From positions 62,001 through 126,000 of the forward strand of contig JAAVTG010000152.1 in assembly GCA_011947345.1 (NCBI GenBank): a DNA stretch of 64,000 nucleotides, written 5' to 3'. The notes beneath the pieces were generated by a model, which saw only the letters and a program-made list of their open reading frames with translations, was not told the DNA's origin and searched no databases. Source of the DNA: Phytophthora quininea. Lineage: Eukaryota > Oomycota > Peronosporomycetes > Peronosporales > Peronosporaceae. A program made the position numbers and the translations under genes. This document shows, piece after piece, positions 56,301 to 63,933 of this stretch (position 1 is the stretch's first letter; each line of letters opens with the position of its first letter).

Positions 56301-57994
56301 GTCCGGTTGTGCAGTTCGGTGGACTTTGGCGCTTGACCAGTTGGAAATGATTTTTTCGCGGCTGCCTTTGTTGTCAATGGTGGCCCATCGGATTGCGAAG
56401 CAAACCAAGACATGAGCCAATGTCCTGCGTCGAAATCATTCACATCTTCATTTTCGTCGCTGTCAAACGTATCGCCGTCCGGATGTAGATGATACATGAA
56501 CGCGCCAGGAGCAGGTTTATCGGATGCCTCTGCCTTTCTTGCAGATGACTGTGCGTTGCTAAAGCATCCGATGTTCATCAAGTGATTGTCGCTCTCGTCG
56601 ACAATGGGCGATTTAGATAGCATCACGACTTCGTCAGCCATTCTAAAGAGCACGGTTGGTTTGGTAACCGCTTCTCGTTTATCAAACAGCGCAGCCGACA
56701 CCTTCTGCGACCCATATTTATTGCTGAGGCACACGGCCACATCTTTCTCTGAAGGACACGCAACACCAAGTTCTTGGACGTACTTAATGACCTCTTGCCA
56801 TCTTCCACTATACACAATTTCTCCATCATTCAGCACAATGGCATTCTCCGCACCCGTGCAGTTGTCAGACGACTCCTGCAACAGCGAAATCACAATCACC
56901 TTGCGCAACCACTTAGACATACGACGATGAATCGAGATGAACTCAAACGACGACTCATTGCCCACAGGGACTTGGTCCATGAGGATCATGTTGGTTCTGC
57001 TGAACCGCAGGCCACGACGACAGATACGAAACTCGGGGTAGTACAGCGTGAAGGCGCGGGAGAGCCCCAGGCCGCTTTCCGCTCCTTGGCGCGACGCTCC
57101 GCAAGGAAAAGCGCACGCTCTGCCTGACTTTTTCTTGGTCTTTCTCTTCGTCCACATCGTAAGACAACACTCGATAGCGGCAAAACGCACGCGCAAAAAT
57201 GAAGAGCTCCACGGCTGTCACCGCCTTGGAGTGTCGGCTGTGGCTCATCACATACTCGAGGAAGGCAGGTAGCCACTGCTTAAAGTCCTCCTTCGTCATC
57301 TCTCCAGCTTCGCTGGTGGTCACGATGCCACTCTTCTTGGAGTGGCGGTCCGGCGACACGACAGTGCTCGTGAACAACACGCCTGAGGTATCTCCTAGAC
57401 TGCGTAGCGAGGGATCACGCTCCGTACTCTTAATGCCCATGGCGGCGGCAATGGCGCTACCGCTCCAGGCGTGCCACGCGAGCTCCTCCTCGAGGCTCTG
57501 CGCGCTTTTTCTGCTCGCTCACGAGCTCAAAGTCTGCGACGGCACTGGCAGCGGCTACTGCCGTGGGGCTCGCAGCTTGCTGGGCAACGTCCAGCTCGGT
57601 CTCCGTGGTGGTGACGGTCTCGGTGGTCGTGGTGCTGGATCCATCCGGCTGGGTCACCACCGTGGTGATGGTACAGCCGTCGGCGCTGGTCGTGACGGCC
57701 GTCGTGGTGCCGTCCTTGGCGGTGGTGACAACCGTGTTGGGGGAGCCCCCTTTCCTGCTTGTCTTGCTTCTTGGCGCTGCTGGCCTCACGTGCCGGCGGG
57801 CTGCGGATGACCATGGGGTGCTGCAGTCGCGCGTCGTCCGCGGCGACCTCGTTGGACTCGGTGCCGCCCATGCTGGTCGAGGCTGTTTGCTCGGGTCTCT
57901 CGCTCTCGTCGCTCGGCTCTGCTTTCCTGGCACTTGGCGTCCGTGGAGCAAAAGCGATTGTGGAGCGGCAGGATCCAGAGAGCATGGCCTTCAA
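19729..57994 (-). CDS. Giant repeat protein gene with two degenerate PDR-type ABC folds (possibly several genes)
   Basis: Read on the minus strand from ATG 57994 (or 57985) to TGA 19729. Order: Ser/Thr-rich N-terminus, PDR-like fold A, 33.5 units of 99 residues, Ser/Thr linker, about 22.7 kb of Thr-Glu-Val repeats with Lys/Arg islands, eight 100-residue units, PDR-like fold B, Ser/Thr/Pro tail. Continuity is supported at both array junctions. At 46.1 kb the first array's frame, after its TAA, runs straight into TTLQKPTEVEETTEV. At 23.38 kb the Thr-Glu-Val array fuses to NETLVSSSMEQEE of the 100-residue units. No new promoter or ATG-led domain is visible between. If single, the gene has about 12,755 codons. 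Breaks include the G run 57732-57741, A5 near 57507, a region about 57060-57150, 56293, about 46.24 and 46.17 kb, GGG 20359-20361, and many 2-base variants in the middle array. Those last could mean pseudogenisation. No signal peptide or membrane segment is seen. Confidence 0.5.
20311..20985 (-). other. Degenerate ABCG/PDR nucleotide-binding fold B
   Basis: Directly after the 300-bp array, in the same frame, come INVSGIV and EKSALTV (where PDR proteins have NVSGVF and the GKS of Walker A), WLPQFVSYV...ELLNFARDFC, a SFHYPG and QELGLG segment, LLIDEV (Walker B-like), then VLILENGEVLFHG and FQELGFVCP. After a slip at GGG 20359-20361, SDYLLKLNEEQQ matches the PDR DYLLDLGTxQQ end. The signature motif is replaced by about ten unrelated residues, and the Walker A glycines and the D-loop are lost. 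The fold is thus retained without ATPase residues. It is similar to fold A, so the two are paralogous. Confidence 0.72.
20998..23376 (-). repeat. 300-bp coding tandem array, 7.9 copies
   Basis: Copies begin at 21001, 21301, 21601, 21901, 22201, 22501, 22801 and 23101, exactly 300 bp apart. The 100-residue unit contains MSNETLVSSSMEQEEGEDG, then VKTEVFRSAGANG and TRTVRTTIRKVTTSTG, and is open throughout in frame with the following PDR-like fold B. Variants are few. Copies 3-5 (21.6-22.5 kb) have ATT where the others have CTT on the plus strand (Ser to Ile), and one copy has a silent T at 22260. The last copy diverges at 23377, where it fuses to the Thr-Glu-Val array. Confidence 0.95.
23377..46104 (-). 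repeat. 22.7-kb higher-order Thr-Glu-Val coding repeat with Lys/Arg islands
   Basis: Two alternating blocks build it. Block A (77 codons) begins VPTTTEVTFETTETVEE, contains the basic island KKPKSKKHRKPKRKP, and ends EITEITETFETTED. Block B (44 codons, or a 27-codon short form) begins VPTTTTEETTEV and often contains SKPEETSEV. A plus B is 121 codons (363 bp). By eye I count about 53 basic islands. Block order, B length and EVTEVTE number vary along the array. The minus frame is broken repeatedly by a 2-base variant, GGCACGTCC to GGCGTCC on the plus strand, and by rarer single losses (for example near 25146, 30895, 36660 and 37178). The longest open minus-strand stretch is 24970-27480. Confidence 0.9.
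46105..46353 (-). other. Ser/Thr-rich linker between the 99-residue array and the Thr-Glu-Val array
   Basis: After the last 297-bp unit the frame encodes STADSSVEDTSEEPNWFMA and a Lys/Arg-rich segment, then reaches TAA at 46167 at the start of an A5 run. The other two frames each carry Ser/Thr-rich text in parts of this stretch (SSSSRTISTTPSRK; TSTTTPNKTILAQNTT). The second is in frame with the stop-containing ORF and with the next array. Two single-base slips, in the CCCAAAA run near 46235 and the A5 run near 46163, would join everything into one Ser/Thr-rich linker. I saw no clear core promoter here. Confidence 0.5.
46354..56296 (-). repeat. 297-bp coding tandem array, 33.5 copies
   Basis: The landmark ATCGTCGTCACCAGC recurs from 46381 to 56182 at exactly 297-bp steps (33 intervals). 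The 99-residue unit runs from VKTEVFRSEEADGR through TVRTTTRTETTAAGEL, a Thr/Glu block with SKGGDKS, NIASTEGMIAV and EAGVEPGET. All units translate identically, and I saw no base differences by eye. It is one uninterrupted minus-strand frame from about 56290 to 46167. The unit is acidic, Thr-rich and free of Cys and Trp. It is homologous in its first third to the 100-residue unit at 21.0-23.4 kb. Confidence 0.95.
56715..57350 (-). other. Degenerate ABCG/PDR nucleotide-binding fold A
   Basis: In order along the protein the region keeps landmarks of the first nucleotide-binding domain of oomycete PDR transporters. These are QWLPAFLEYV and ELFIFARAFC (after the Walker A helix), LYYPEF, a Walker B-like MILMDQV, the following RRMSKWLRKVIVISLLQ (H-loop strand region), and VLNDGEIVYSG...VQELGVACPSEKDVA. 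The VSGGERKR-type signature segment is missing, and upstream only KKSG remains where GxxGxGKS is expected. It therefore cannot be a working ATPase. Frame is lost around 57060-57150 and the alignment there is approximate. The PDR comparison is from family knowledge, not from a search. Confidence 0.7.
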
Positions 57995-58326
57995 GCCAGT
58001 AGCCTAGGGGCGGTACGGCTCGTCTGCGCCTTGGATGAGTGGGTTACACGTAGCATGAGTGCAACGAGACGGTAGCGGTAGTCATGTGAAGGATCAAGAC
58101 ACGGCGATTTCTCGCGCTATCATCCACGTGATCGAGGCATCGCCTCATCTTATCCGGCCCCCCAAATCAGCTCCAGCAACATCGAGTGGCGACCACGCCT
58201 GCCAGCATGTTGCCTCCTGCCTCCTGCTGCCGTCGCAATGGTATTTTTCCAGCGCTTTTTGCTGACCACTGCACCCAGCCGTCTGCCAACGTCAGACGCC
58301 CCGAGTGTGGACACCACAAACGGACA
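57995..58326. other. Upstream region of the giant gene
   Basis: About 330 bp between the giant gene's start and the left edge of the palindrome. I see no confident gene, TATA box or initiator match. Overlapping open frames on both strands (58150-58557 minus, 58238-58678 plus) extend into the palindrome but look like chance frames. Confidence 0.4.
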
Positions 58327-58693
58327 CCGAGGCGGCAATTTCTTGACGCCGTTTCCGCTTGACAAGGTTTCGCGTCCTGGCATGAAGAAAACACATGTGC
58401 ACACTACACTACCAGGCTTGCTTGTCGACAAGGAGAGGGCTGCCAGCACGCGAAGGAAGGTGTTGGCGAGCAAGGCAAAAAGTATCTTGTTGCGGCTGAA
58501 AAATGCGATTTTGACGAACGTTCGGAGATCACGCTTGACAAGATGGGTACATCCCACAGGTTACGCTGAGTGTAGCCTCATCTGTAACCGATACCCTTTT
58601 CTACAGCATAAACCTACAAACACGACTTCGACGAAGTTGGGCTGTCAGCAGCCCGCCGGCGCACCACCAAGGTGCTAAGCCGAGGAGGACCGC

Positions 58694-59216
58694 TCACTCC
58701 GAGCGCAGACGCCGGTATGTCTTGTGTGGAGTCGTCGTCCCAGTGGTGCTGCCAGCGATACTCGCTCCGGCCGCGGTCGGTGCGCCGGTCGCGGTGCCAC
58801 CAACACTCGCGCCGGTGCCCGTGCTGGTACTTTTGCTGAGCCCCGAGAGACCGCCGCCACCGATGCCCGATAATCCAGGAAGACCGCCGCCGGCGCTGAG
58901 CCCCGAGAGACCGCCACCACTGATGCCCGGTAATCCAGGAAGACCGCCGCCGAGCCCGCCACCAAGTCCAGGAGGCCGCTACCCAATCCAACGCCGCTCA
59001 CGCCAGCATTGGTACCGGAGAGACCAGGCATTCCGAAGCCAGCCCCACTAAGCCCTGGGAGGCCCCCGCTTAGAGCGGAAAGTCCGCCGCTGGCTCCACC
59101 GATGCCGGGCAGTCCCCGCCGAGCATGCCGAACGTCTCGGCGGCCTCCTTCTCGGCACGCACACCGCCTATGAGTGCCGCAGCGGCAAGGTACAGGATGG
59201 GGATCTTGCTGAGCAT
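58694..59216 (-). CDS. Secreted Gly/Leu/Ser-rich protein, left palindrome copy
   Basis: ATG 59216 begins a classical signal peptide (MLSKIPILYLAAAALIGGVRA, likely cleaved after VRA). A short acidic stretch (EKEAAETFG) follows, then repeats of the type GGGLPGLSGxxGG, and a Thr/Ala/Gly tail ending HKTYRRLRSE at TGA 58694. After the signal peptide the frame slips at the C4/G4 run 59114-59117. One more base gives the continuous Gly-rich frame. Further slips occur in the repeat region. The protein is about 175 residues, exported, with no cysteines in the mature part, consistent with a cell-wall-associated or extracellular structural protein. It is the mirror copy of the gene at 60257-60783. An initiator-like CTCATTTCCAAG lies about 70 bp upstream on the minus strand. 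Confidence 0.65.
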
Positions 59217-59719
59217 TGCTTTTCGAAGTTGTTTGTCGGGCGCTTGGTTCCGATGTGGCTTGTGCTCGATCGAGGAGACTTGGAAATGAGTTGCAGAAGT
59301 CGGGGCCCCGCGGAGGAGCGGCAACAGACTCGAGCATGCCAATGTGGTAGTCTCAGCAGGACGTCGTCAAAGCTGGTCAAGATGGCGGAGCTCTGACCAT
59401 CGAAGCAGATGGCCTCCTGGCGGCTCGAACAGCCAAATGGTTCGGTTGCGTTGGGCGTAATGACACGTTGAAGTGGTGCCAGTCAAGCGCGCGCTGCATA
59501 TGCGTGTCATCTGTCCCAGCAACGTGTCGTGTAGGAGCGCTTCGCCCGCCTCGCCCGCTGGGGATCCACACGTTCGCGGGCTCAGACGTGCGTGCAGGCT
59601 TTGCTAGCACGCTTCATGATGGCGGTGCTATTTGCTTGTTGTCAAGGTAAGATGTGGTCAGCAGACCAACCACGGTTTGAGCTACTTCGGTGCAAGACGG
59701 CTCGCGAATTGCGTCAAAT

Positions 59720-59753
59720 AAATATTCCAACATAACCAAATGTTGGAATATTT
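59720..59753. repeat. Central hairpin of the palindrome
   Basis: AAATATTCCAACA and TGTTGGAATATTT form a perfect 13-bp stem around the 8-base spacer TAACCAAA, exactly at the symmetry centre. A/T-rich, short-spaced centres are typical products of inverted duplication. Confidence 0.85.
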
Positions 59754-60182
59754 TTGTACACGTTTCGCGAGCAGTCTTGCCATCAAAGTAGCTCAACTAT
59801 GTTGGTTGCTAAAGACGAAAACTGCACCATCAACAAAGCAAATAGCACCGCCATCATGAAGCGTGCTAGCAAAGCCTGCACGCACGTCTGAGCCCGCGAA
59901 CGTGTGGATCCCCAGCGGGCGAGGCGGGCGAAGCGCTCCTACACGACACGTTGCTGGGACAGATGACACGCATATGCAGCGCGCGCTTGACTGGCACCAC
60001 TTCAACGTGTCATTACGCCCAACGCAACCGAACCATTTGGCTGTTCGAGCCGCCAGGAGGCCATCTGCTTCGATGGTCAGAGCTCCGCCATCTTGACCAG
60101 CTTTGACGACGTCCTGCTGAGACTACCACATTGGCATGCTCGAGTCTGTTGCCGCTCCTCCGCGGGGCCCCGACTTCTGCAA

Positions 60183-60194
60183 CTCATTTCCAAG
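60183..60194 (+). promoter_or_regulatory. Initiator-like element of the right secreted-protein gene
   Basis: CTCATTTCCAAG lies about 63 bp before ATG 60257 and closely resembles the oomycete initiator. Its mirror copy precedes the left gene at about 59279-59290. By-eye match. Confidence 0.45.
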
Positions 60195-60256
60195 TCTCCT
60201 CGATCGAGCACAAGCCACATCGGAACCAAGCGCCCGACAAACAACTTCGAAAAGCA

Positions 60257-60783
60257 ATGCTCAGCCTCAGCAAGATCCCCATCCTGTACCTTGCCGCTGC
60301 GGCACTCATAGGCGGTGTGCGTGCCGAGAAGGAGGCCGCCGAGACGTTCGGCATGCTCGGCGGGGACTGCCCGGCATCGGTGGAGCCAGCGGCGGACTTT
60401 CCGCTCTAAGCGGGGGCCTCCCAGGGCTTAGTGGGGCTGGCTTCGGAATGCCTGGTCTCTCCGGTACCAATGCTGGCGTGAGCGGCGTTGGATTGGGTAG
60501 CGGCCTCCTGGACTTGGTGGCGGGCTCGGCGGCGGTCTTCCTGGATTATCGGGCATCAGTGGTGGCGGTCTCGGGGCTCAGCGGCGGCGGCGGTCTTCCT
60601 GGATTATCGGGCATCGGTGGCGGCGGTCTCTCGGGGCTCAGCAAAAGTACCAGCACGGGCACCGGCGCGAGTGTTGGTGGCACCGCGACCGGCGCACCGA
60701 CCGCGGCCGGAGCGACTATCGCTGGCAGCACCACTGGGACGACGGCTCCACACAAGACATACCGGCGTCTGCGCTCGGAGTGA
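60257..60783 (+). CDS. Secreted Gly/Leu/Ser-rich protein, right palindrome copy
   Basis: The divergent twin of 58694-59216. A 6-bp insertion gives MLSLSKIPIL at the start of the signal peptide. The same G4 run (60362-60365) shifts the frame after FGMLGG, as in the other arm. The break therefore either predates the duplication or is a shared systematic basecall error. The Gly-rich part has a further 2-base loss at about 60573 relative to the left arm, after which the frame is open through SKSTSTGTGASVGG to TGA 60783. The two starts face away from each other across about 1.04 kb containing the palindrome centre. Confidence 0.65.
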
Positions 60784-61186
60784 GCGGTCCTCCTCGGCTT
60801 AGCACCTTGGTGGTGCGCCGGTGGGCTGCTGACAGCCCAACTTCGTCGAAGTCGTGTTTGTAGGTTTATGCTGTAGAAAAGGGTATCGGTTACAGATGAG
60901 GCTACACTCAGCGTAACCTGTGGGATGTACCCATCTTGTCAAGCGTGATCTCCGAACGTTCGTCAAAATCGCATTTTTCAGCCGCAACAAGATACTTTTG
61001 CCTTGCTCGCCAACACCTTCCTTCGCGTGCTGGCAGCCCTCTCCTTGTCGACAAGCAAGCCTGGTAGTGTAGTGTGCACGTGTGTTTTCTTCATGCCAGG
61101 ACGCGAAACCTTGTCAAGCGGAAACGGCGTCAAGAAATTGCCGCCTCGGTCGTCAACGGTCGGAAGTCGTGCTGGGGTCTGAGTTG

Positions 61187-61250
61187 GCGGACGGCGGGCG
61201 GCTGCAGCACCCTATGATCATCCGCAGCCCGCCGGCACGTGAGCACAGAC
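61187..61250 (+). pseudogene. Inverted fragment of the giant gene's N-terminal coding region
   Basis: CTGCAGCACCCTATGATCA and the bases through GGCACGTGAG match the minus-strand coding sequence at about 57786-57830, with two differences over about 40 bp. It translates to RLQHPMIIRSPPARE versus RLQHPMVIRSPPARE. It lies 40 bp beyond the right palindrome arm in the orientation expected for a longer inverted duplication. The stretch corresponding to about 57850-58326 is missing. Confidence 0.75.
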
Positions 61251-61892
61251 AAACTACCGTAGTAGCTGTCGCTGACGACAACACTAGATGAAGTGCGCAA
61301 TCGACGACGTTAGGGTCGTTCCCGGTGCTGCTGGTGGCTGAAGTTCACCACTGCATTGGCTGCCCCAGTGTTGGGGGTCTCTTGTTCGTCAACGAAGCAA
61401 TGGACATTGCTCTCTGGTACCCTCACACTTAGTTAAGTGCTTGACTGCGGTCAAGCAGGATGGCGGGGTGCATTTCTCGGGCAGAATTGCAGAATTGCGA
61501 GTTGATCTTGAAGTCACCGCGCGATAGTAGCGATCGTGTGAAAATACGCGGCACCAGAGGCTGCAGGGGGCGACCTAGCGAGAGTCCGATTTCCGGGTGT
61601 TCTTTTGACGCTCGCCCGGAGCAGCAAGACGACTACGAAGCAACAGAAGAGAGGAATGGACCTCTTCTCTACTGTGAGGTTGTCATCAACCTGCACAGAT
61701 GAAAACGAAACTGGGCATTGCTCTGAGCATTCACCGCTGCTTACTTCTGCTTCCGCTGTACAAGCAGTCCAATCTCAGAGAATTAGTCGTGGCAAGCTTG
61801 TGGTGGCCTTAGTGCGACGAGCTGTTCATGCTGGTTCAATATGGCGTCGTAACCATAAGATGAGACGCCAGTTTGGTTTAACAAGCGTTGAA
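61251..61892. other. Interval without recognisable gene
   Basis: About 640 bp between the palindrome flank and the fumarylacetoacetase promoter. Open frames (61460-61702, 61605-61958) carry no recognisable motif. No repeat was seen. Confidence 0.5.
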
Positions 61893-61908
61893 GCTCACTT
61901 CCGAAATT
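61893..61908 (+). promoter_or_regulatory. Oomycete-type initiator of the fumarylacetoacetase gene
   Basis: GCTCACTTCCGAAATT closely fits the oomycete initiator pattern GCTCATTYYNCAWTTT (differences at two positions) and lies 46 bp before ATG 61955, a usual spacing. Confidence 0.55.
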
Positions 61909-61954
61909 GCGCCGCGACCGCCAAGCCTCCTTCCGCCTCGATCCAGCCTTCGCC

Positions 61955-63478
61955 ATGAGCTTCGTGCCTGTCGCCCCCGAGAGCGACTTCCCCATCCAGA
62001 ATCTGCCGTACGGCGTCTTCTCCACCAAGACCAACGACAAGCGGCGCGTGGGGGTCGCCATCGGAGACTTTGTGCTGGACCTGTCGGTCGTGGAGATGGA
62101 GGGCCACTTCGAGGGCTTCGACGCCGCCTGCTTCCACGACGTACGTGGGCCTCCGTGATCGCTCTGTTCCTAGTGCCGACTAACGAGACTGCTGTCTGTT
62201 GTGTAGCCGTCGCTCAACCGGTTCATGGCCCAAGGCCCCAAGGCGTGGGCCACGGCGCGCGCCACTGTCCGACGCCTGCTCTCGGCTGACGAGCCCACGC
62301 TACGTGACGACCAGGCCGCGAGACAGCGCGCGCTCATCCCCATGGAGAACGTGCGCATGCATCTGCCGGCCAAGGTGGGCGACTACACAGACTTCTACTC
62401 GTCCCGCGAGCACGCCACCAACGTCGGCGTCATGTTCCGCGGCAAGGAGAACGCACTGCAAGCCAATTGGTACGTCGGATACAGCAGAGCTTGGTGTGTG
62501 CTTCACGCTAATGTGATTTCTCGGATAGGCTTCACTTGCCGGTCGGCTATCACGGACGCTCGTCGTCTCTCGTGACCTCAGGCACGGACGTTCGTCGTCC
62601 GTGTGGTCAATTGCAAGCTGACAAGGCGGATCCGTCAAAAGGATCCATCTACGGCCCATGCCGCGTTCTCGACTTTGAGCTAGAAATGGTAAGGAGTGTG
62701 GGGAATTGTTTTCTTCTTTCCTACTGACGAGGCATGTCATCAGGCATTCTTCGTTGGGCCGCCGAATAACCTGGGCGACCCCATTTCCATGAGCAAGGCA
62801 GAGGACCACATCTTTGGAGTTGTGCTCATGAACGACTGGAGTGGTAAGCTTTTTCTCCTTCTCTCCAGTAGTTGTTTAGACAGTCTGCTAACTAGCTTGT
62901 TGTGTTGCAGCTCGCGATATTCAAAAGTGGGAATACGTTCCGCTGGGTCCTTTTGGCGCCAAGAACTTTGCAACCACTATCTCTCCGTGGGTGGTGCCGC
63001 TGGCAGCCCTCGAGCCGTTCCGCGTCGAGCCAAGTTTTGGCCCCATTCAGAAGGACCCTACGCCGTTGCCGTACATCTCGGACCCCAACTACGCCAAGGG
63101 GACCTACGACATCAAGCTGCAGGTGGCGATCAAGCCAGAGGGTGCCAGCCACGCATACCCGGTGACCAAGAGCAACTTCCGCAACATGTACTGGAACATG
63201 AAGCAGCAGCTTGTGCACCACACCGTGACGGGGTGCAACATGCAGCCTGGTGATCTCTTGGGCAGCGGCACCATCAGTGGGCAGACAGATGATAGCTTGG
63301 GTTCCATGCTGGAGTTGAGTTGGCAAGGATCGCGGGATGTTGCGCTCGGAGACAGCGGAAGCACGCGCAAGTTCCTGCAAGACGGCGATACGGTGGCGAT
63401 CTCCGGGTTCTGCCAGGGCAACGGGTACCGGATAGGCTTTGGTCCGTGCGAGGGAAGATTTTGCCCGCTCACGAGTAA
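61955..63478 (+). CDS. FAH: Fumarylacetoacetase
   Basis: Five exons (61955-62140, 62207-62469, 62529-62688, 62744-62843, 62911-63478) with GT..AG introns of 55-67 bp give about 425 residues, the usual length. The enzyme hydrolyses 4-fumarylacetoacetate to fumarate and acetoacetate, the last step of tyrosine catabolism, in the cytosol. An N-terminal SH3-like domain ([14 protein letters not shown]) precedes the FAH fold. The metal and catalytic residues are present in [14 protein letters not shown] (Asp and His), LDFELEMAFFVG (both Glu) and [15 protein letters not shown] (Asp). One base is missing at GGG 63452-63454. With it, the end reads GKILPAHE and stops at TAA 63476-63478. Without it, a spurious tail runs to 63614. 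Total exon length plus one is divisible by three. Confidence 0.95.
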
Positions 63479-63605
63479 TGTAGCTTCGGGCCGAGTTAAT
63501 GCATACTTTTGCAGTGAACACCCTCGGCCGATTGAGGACACTTTCTACCCCAACACCTTCACATTCGCAGCTCCTCTTCTTGAGCTTGCATCAAATGTAG
63601 TGTCG

Positions 63606-63800
63606 TCAAGGTAGTCTTCGCACGACCGCCAGTTGCGCTCTAAGCGGGTACTGCCACTCGTCCAGCACCGTACGTGGGTTGGCCACAGCATTGCCTTCTG
63701 CGTCGTGCCCATAGCTTGTGGGAGTTGCTGCATTCTTCCGAAGTCGACATAGGCTCTGCTGCTGCCAACGCACTCACTACCGCCGTGGGTGGGAGAACCA
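63606..63800 (-). CDS. Possible 3' end of a minus-strand gene
   Basis: Ending at TGA 63606-63608, the minus strand reads [20 protein letters not shown] then [16 protein letters not shown], a well-formed, non-low-complexity stretch distinct from the other frames. Upstream the frame continues as LRKNAATPT without a recognisable start before the window edge. It is convergent with fumarylacetoacetase. Family unknown; the start is probably outside the window or in an unseen exon, so the upper limit is arbitrary. Confidence 0.3.
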
Positions 63801-63903
63801 CAACATGATGCTGCTTTCTCTTCTCCAGCGACGGCAGCTCGACTGCCTGAACAGTGTCAATTGCACGGTCGTCACTTTGTTGGCAACGTCGGCTAGGAAC
63901 GCC

Positions 63904-63933
63904 TAGTAGTAGTAGTAGTAGTAGAAGAAGAAG
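63904..63933. repeat. TAG/AAG trinucleotide microsatellite
   Basis: Seven TAG units followed by three AAG units, in noncoding sequence. Confidence 0.85.

Larger units (their letters stand above)
58327..61149. repeat. 2.8-kb imperfect palindrome (arms about 1.39 kb, centre 59736/59737)
   Basis: The left arm 58327-59720 is the reverse complement of the right arm 59753-61149. Identical translated frames occur on opposite strands at mirrored positions (59377-59610 minus and 59863-60096 plus; both average to 59736.5). Arms are near-identical outside the innermost 100 bp or so, where they diverge. Differences include a 6-bp insertion in the right arm at about 60264 and a 2-base loss near 60573. 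The arms are therefore independently diverged sequence, not one read folded back. Homology ends at CCGAGGCGG on the left and its complement at 61141-61149. Confidence 0.9.

Noticed and set aside
46234..56415. Plus-strand 3393-codon open frame
   Set aside because: Mirror of the minus-strand 297-bp array. Sense codon choice precludes antisense stops, and the minus frame has the VKTEVFRS homology to the other array and to the fused PDR-like fold.
58238..58678. 146-codon plus-strand frame entering the left arm
   Set aside because: Its right-arm mirror lacks the N-terminal half, no motif is seen, and the region overlaps the upstream DNA of the giant gene.
59614..59796. 60-codon frame across the palindrome centre
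   Set aside because: Spans the symmetry axis and hairpin. Only one strand is open and there are no motifs; chance frame.
59377..60096. Identical 77-codon frames in both palindrome arms (59377-59610 and 59863-60096)
   Set aside because: Identity comes from the palindrome itself, not from selection. No domain or signal peptide.
63479..63614. C-terminal extension of fumarylacetoacetase to 63614
   Set aside because: Produced by a missing base at 63452-63454. The alternative frame ends in the family-typical GKILPA tail at 63478.
63545..63733. 62-codon minus-strand frame downstream of FAH
   Set aside because: A different frame of the same DNA (ending at 63606) reads as a better-formed protein end; this one looks like its shadow.
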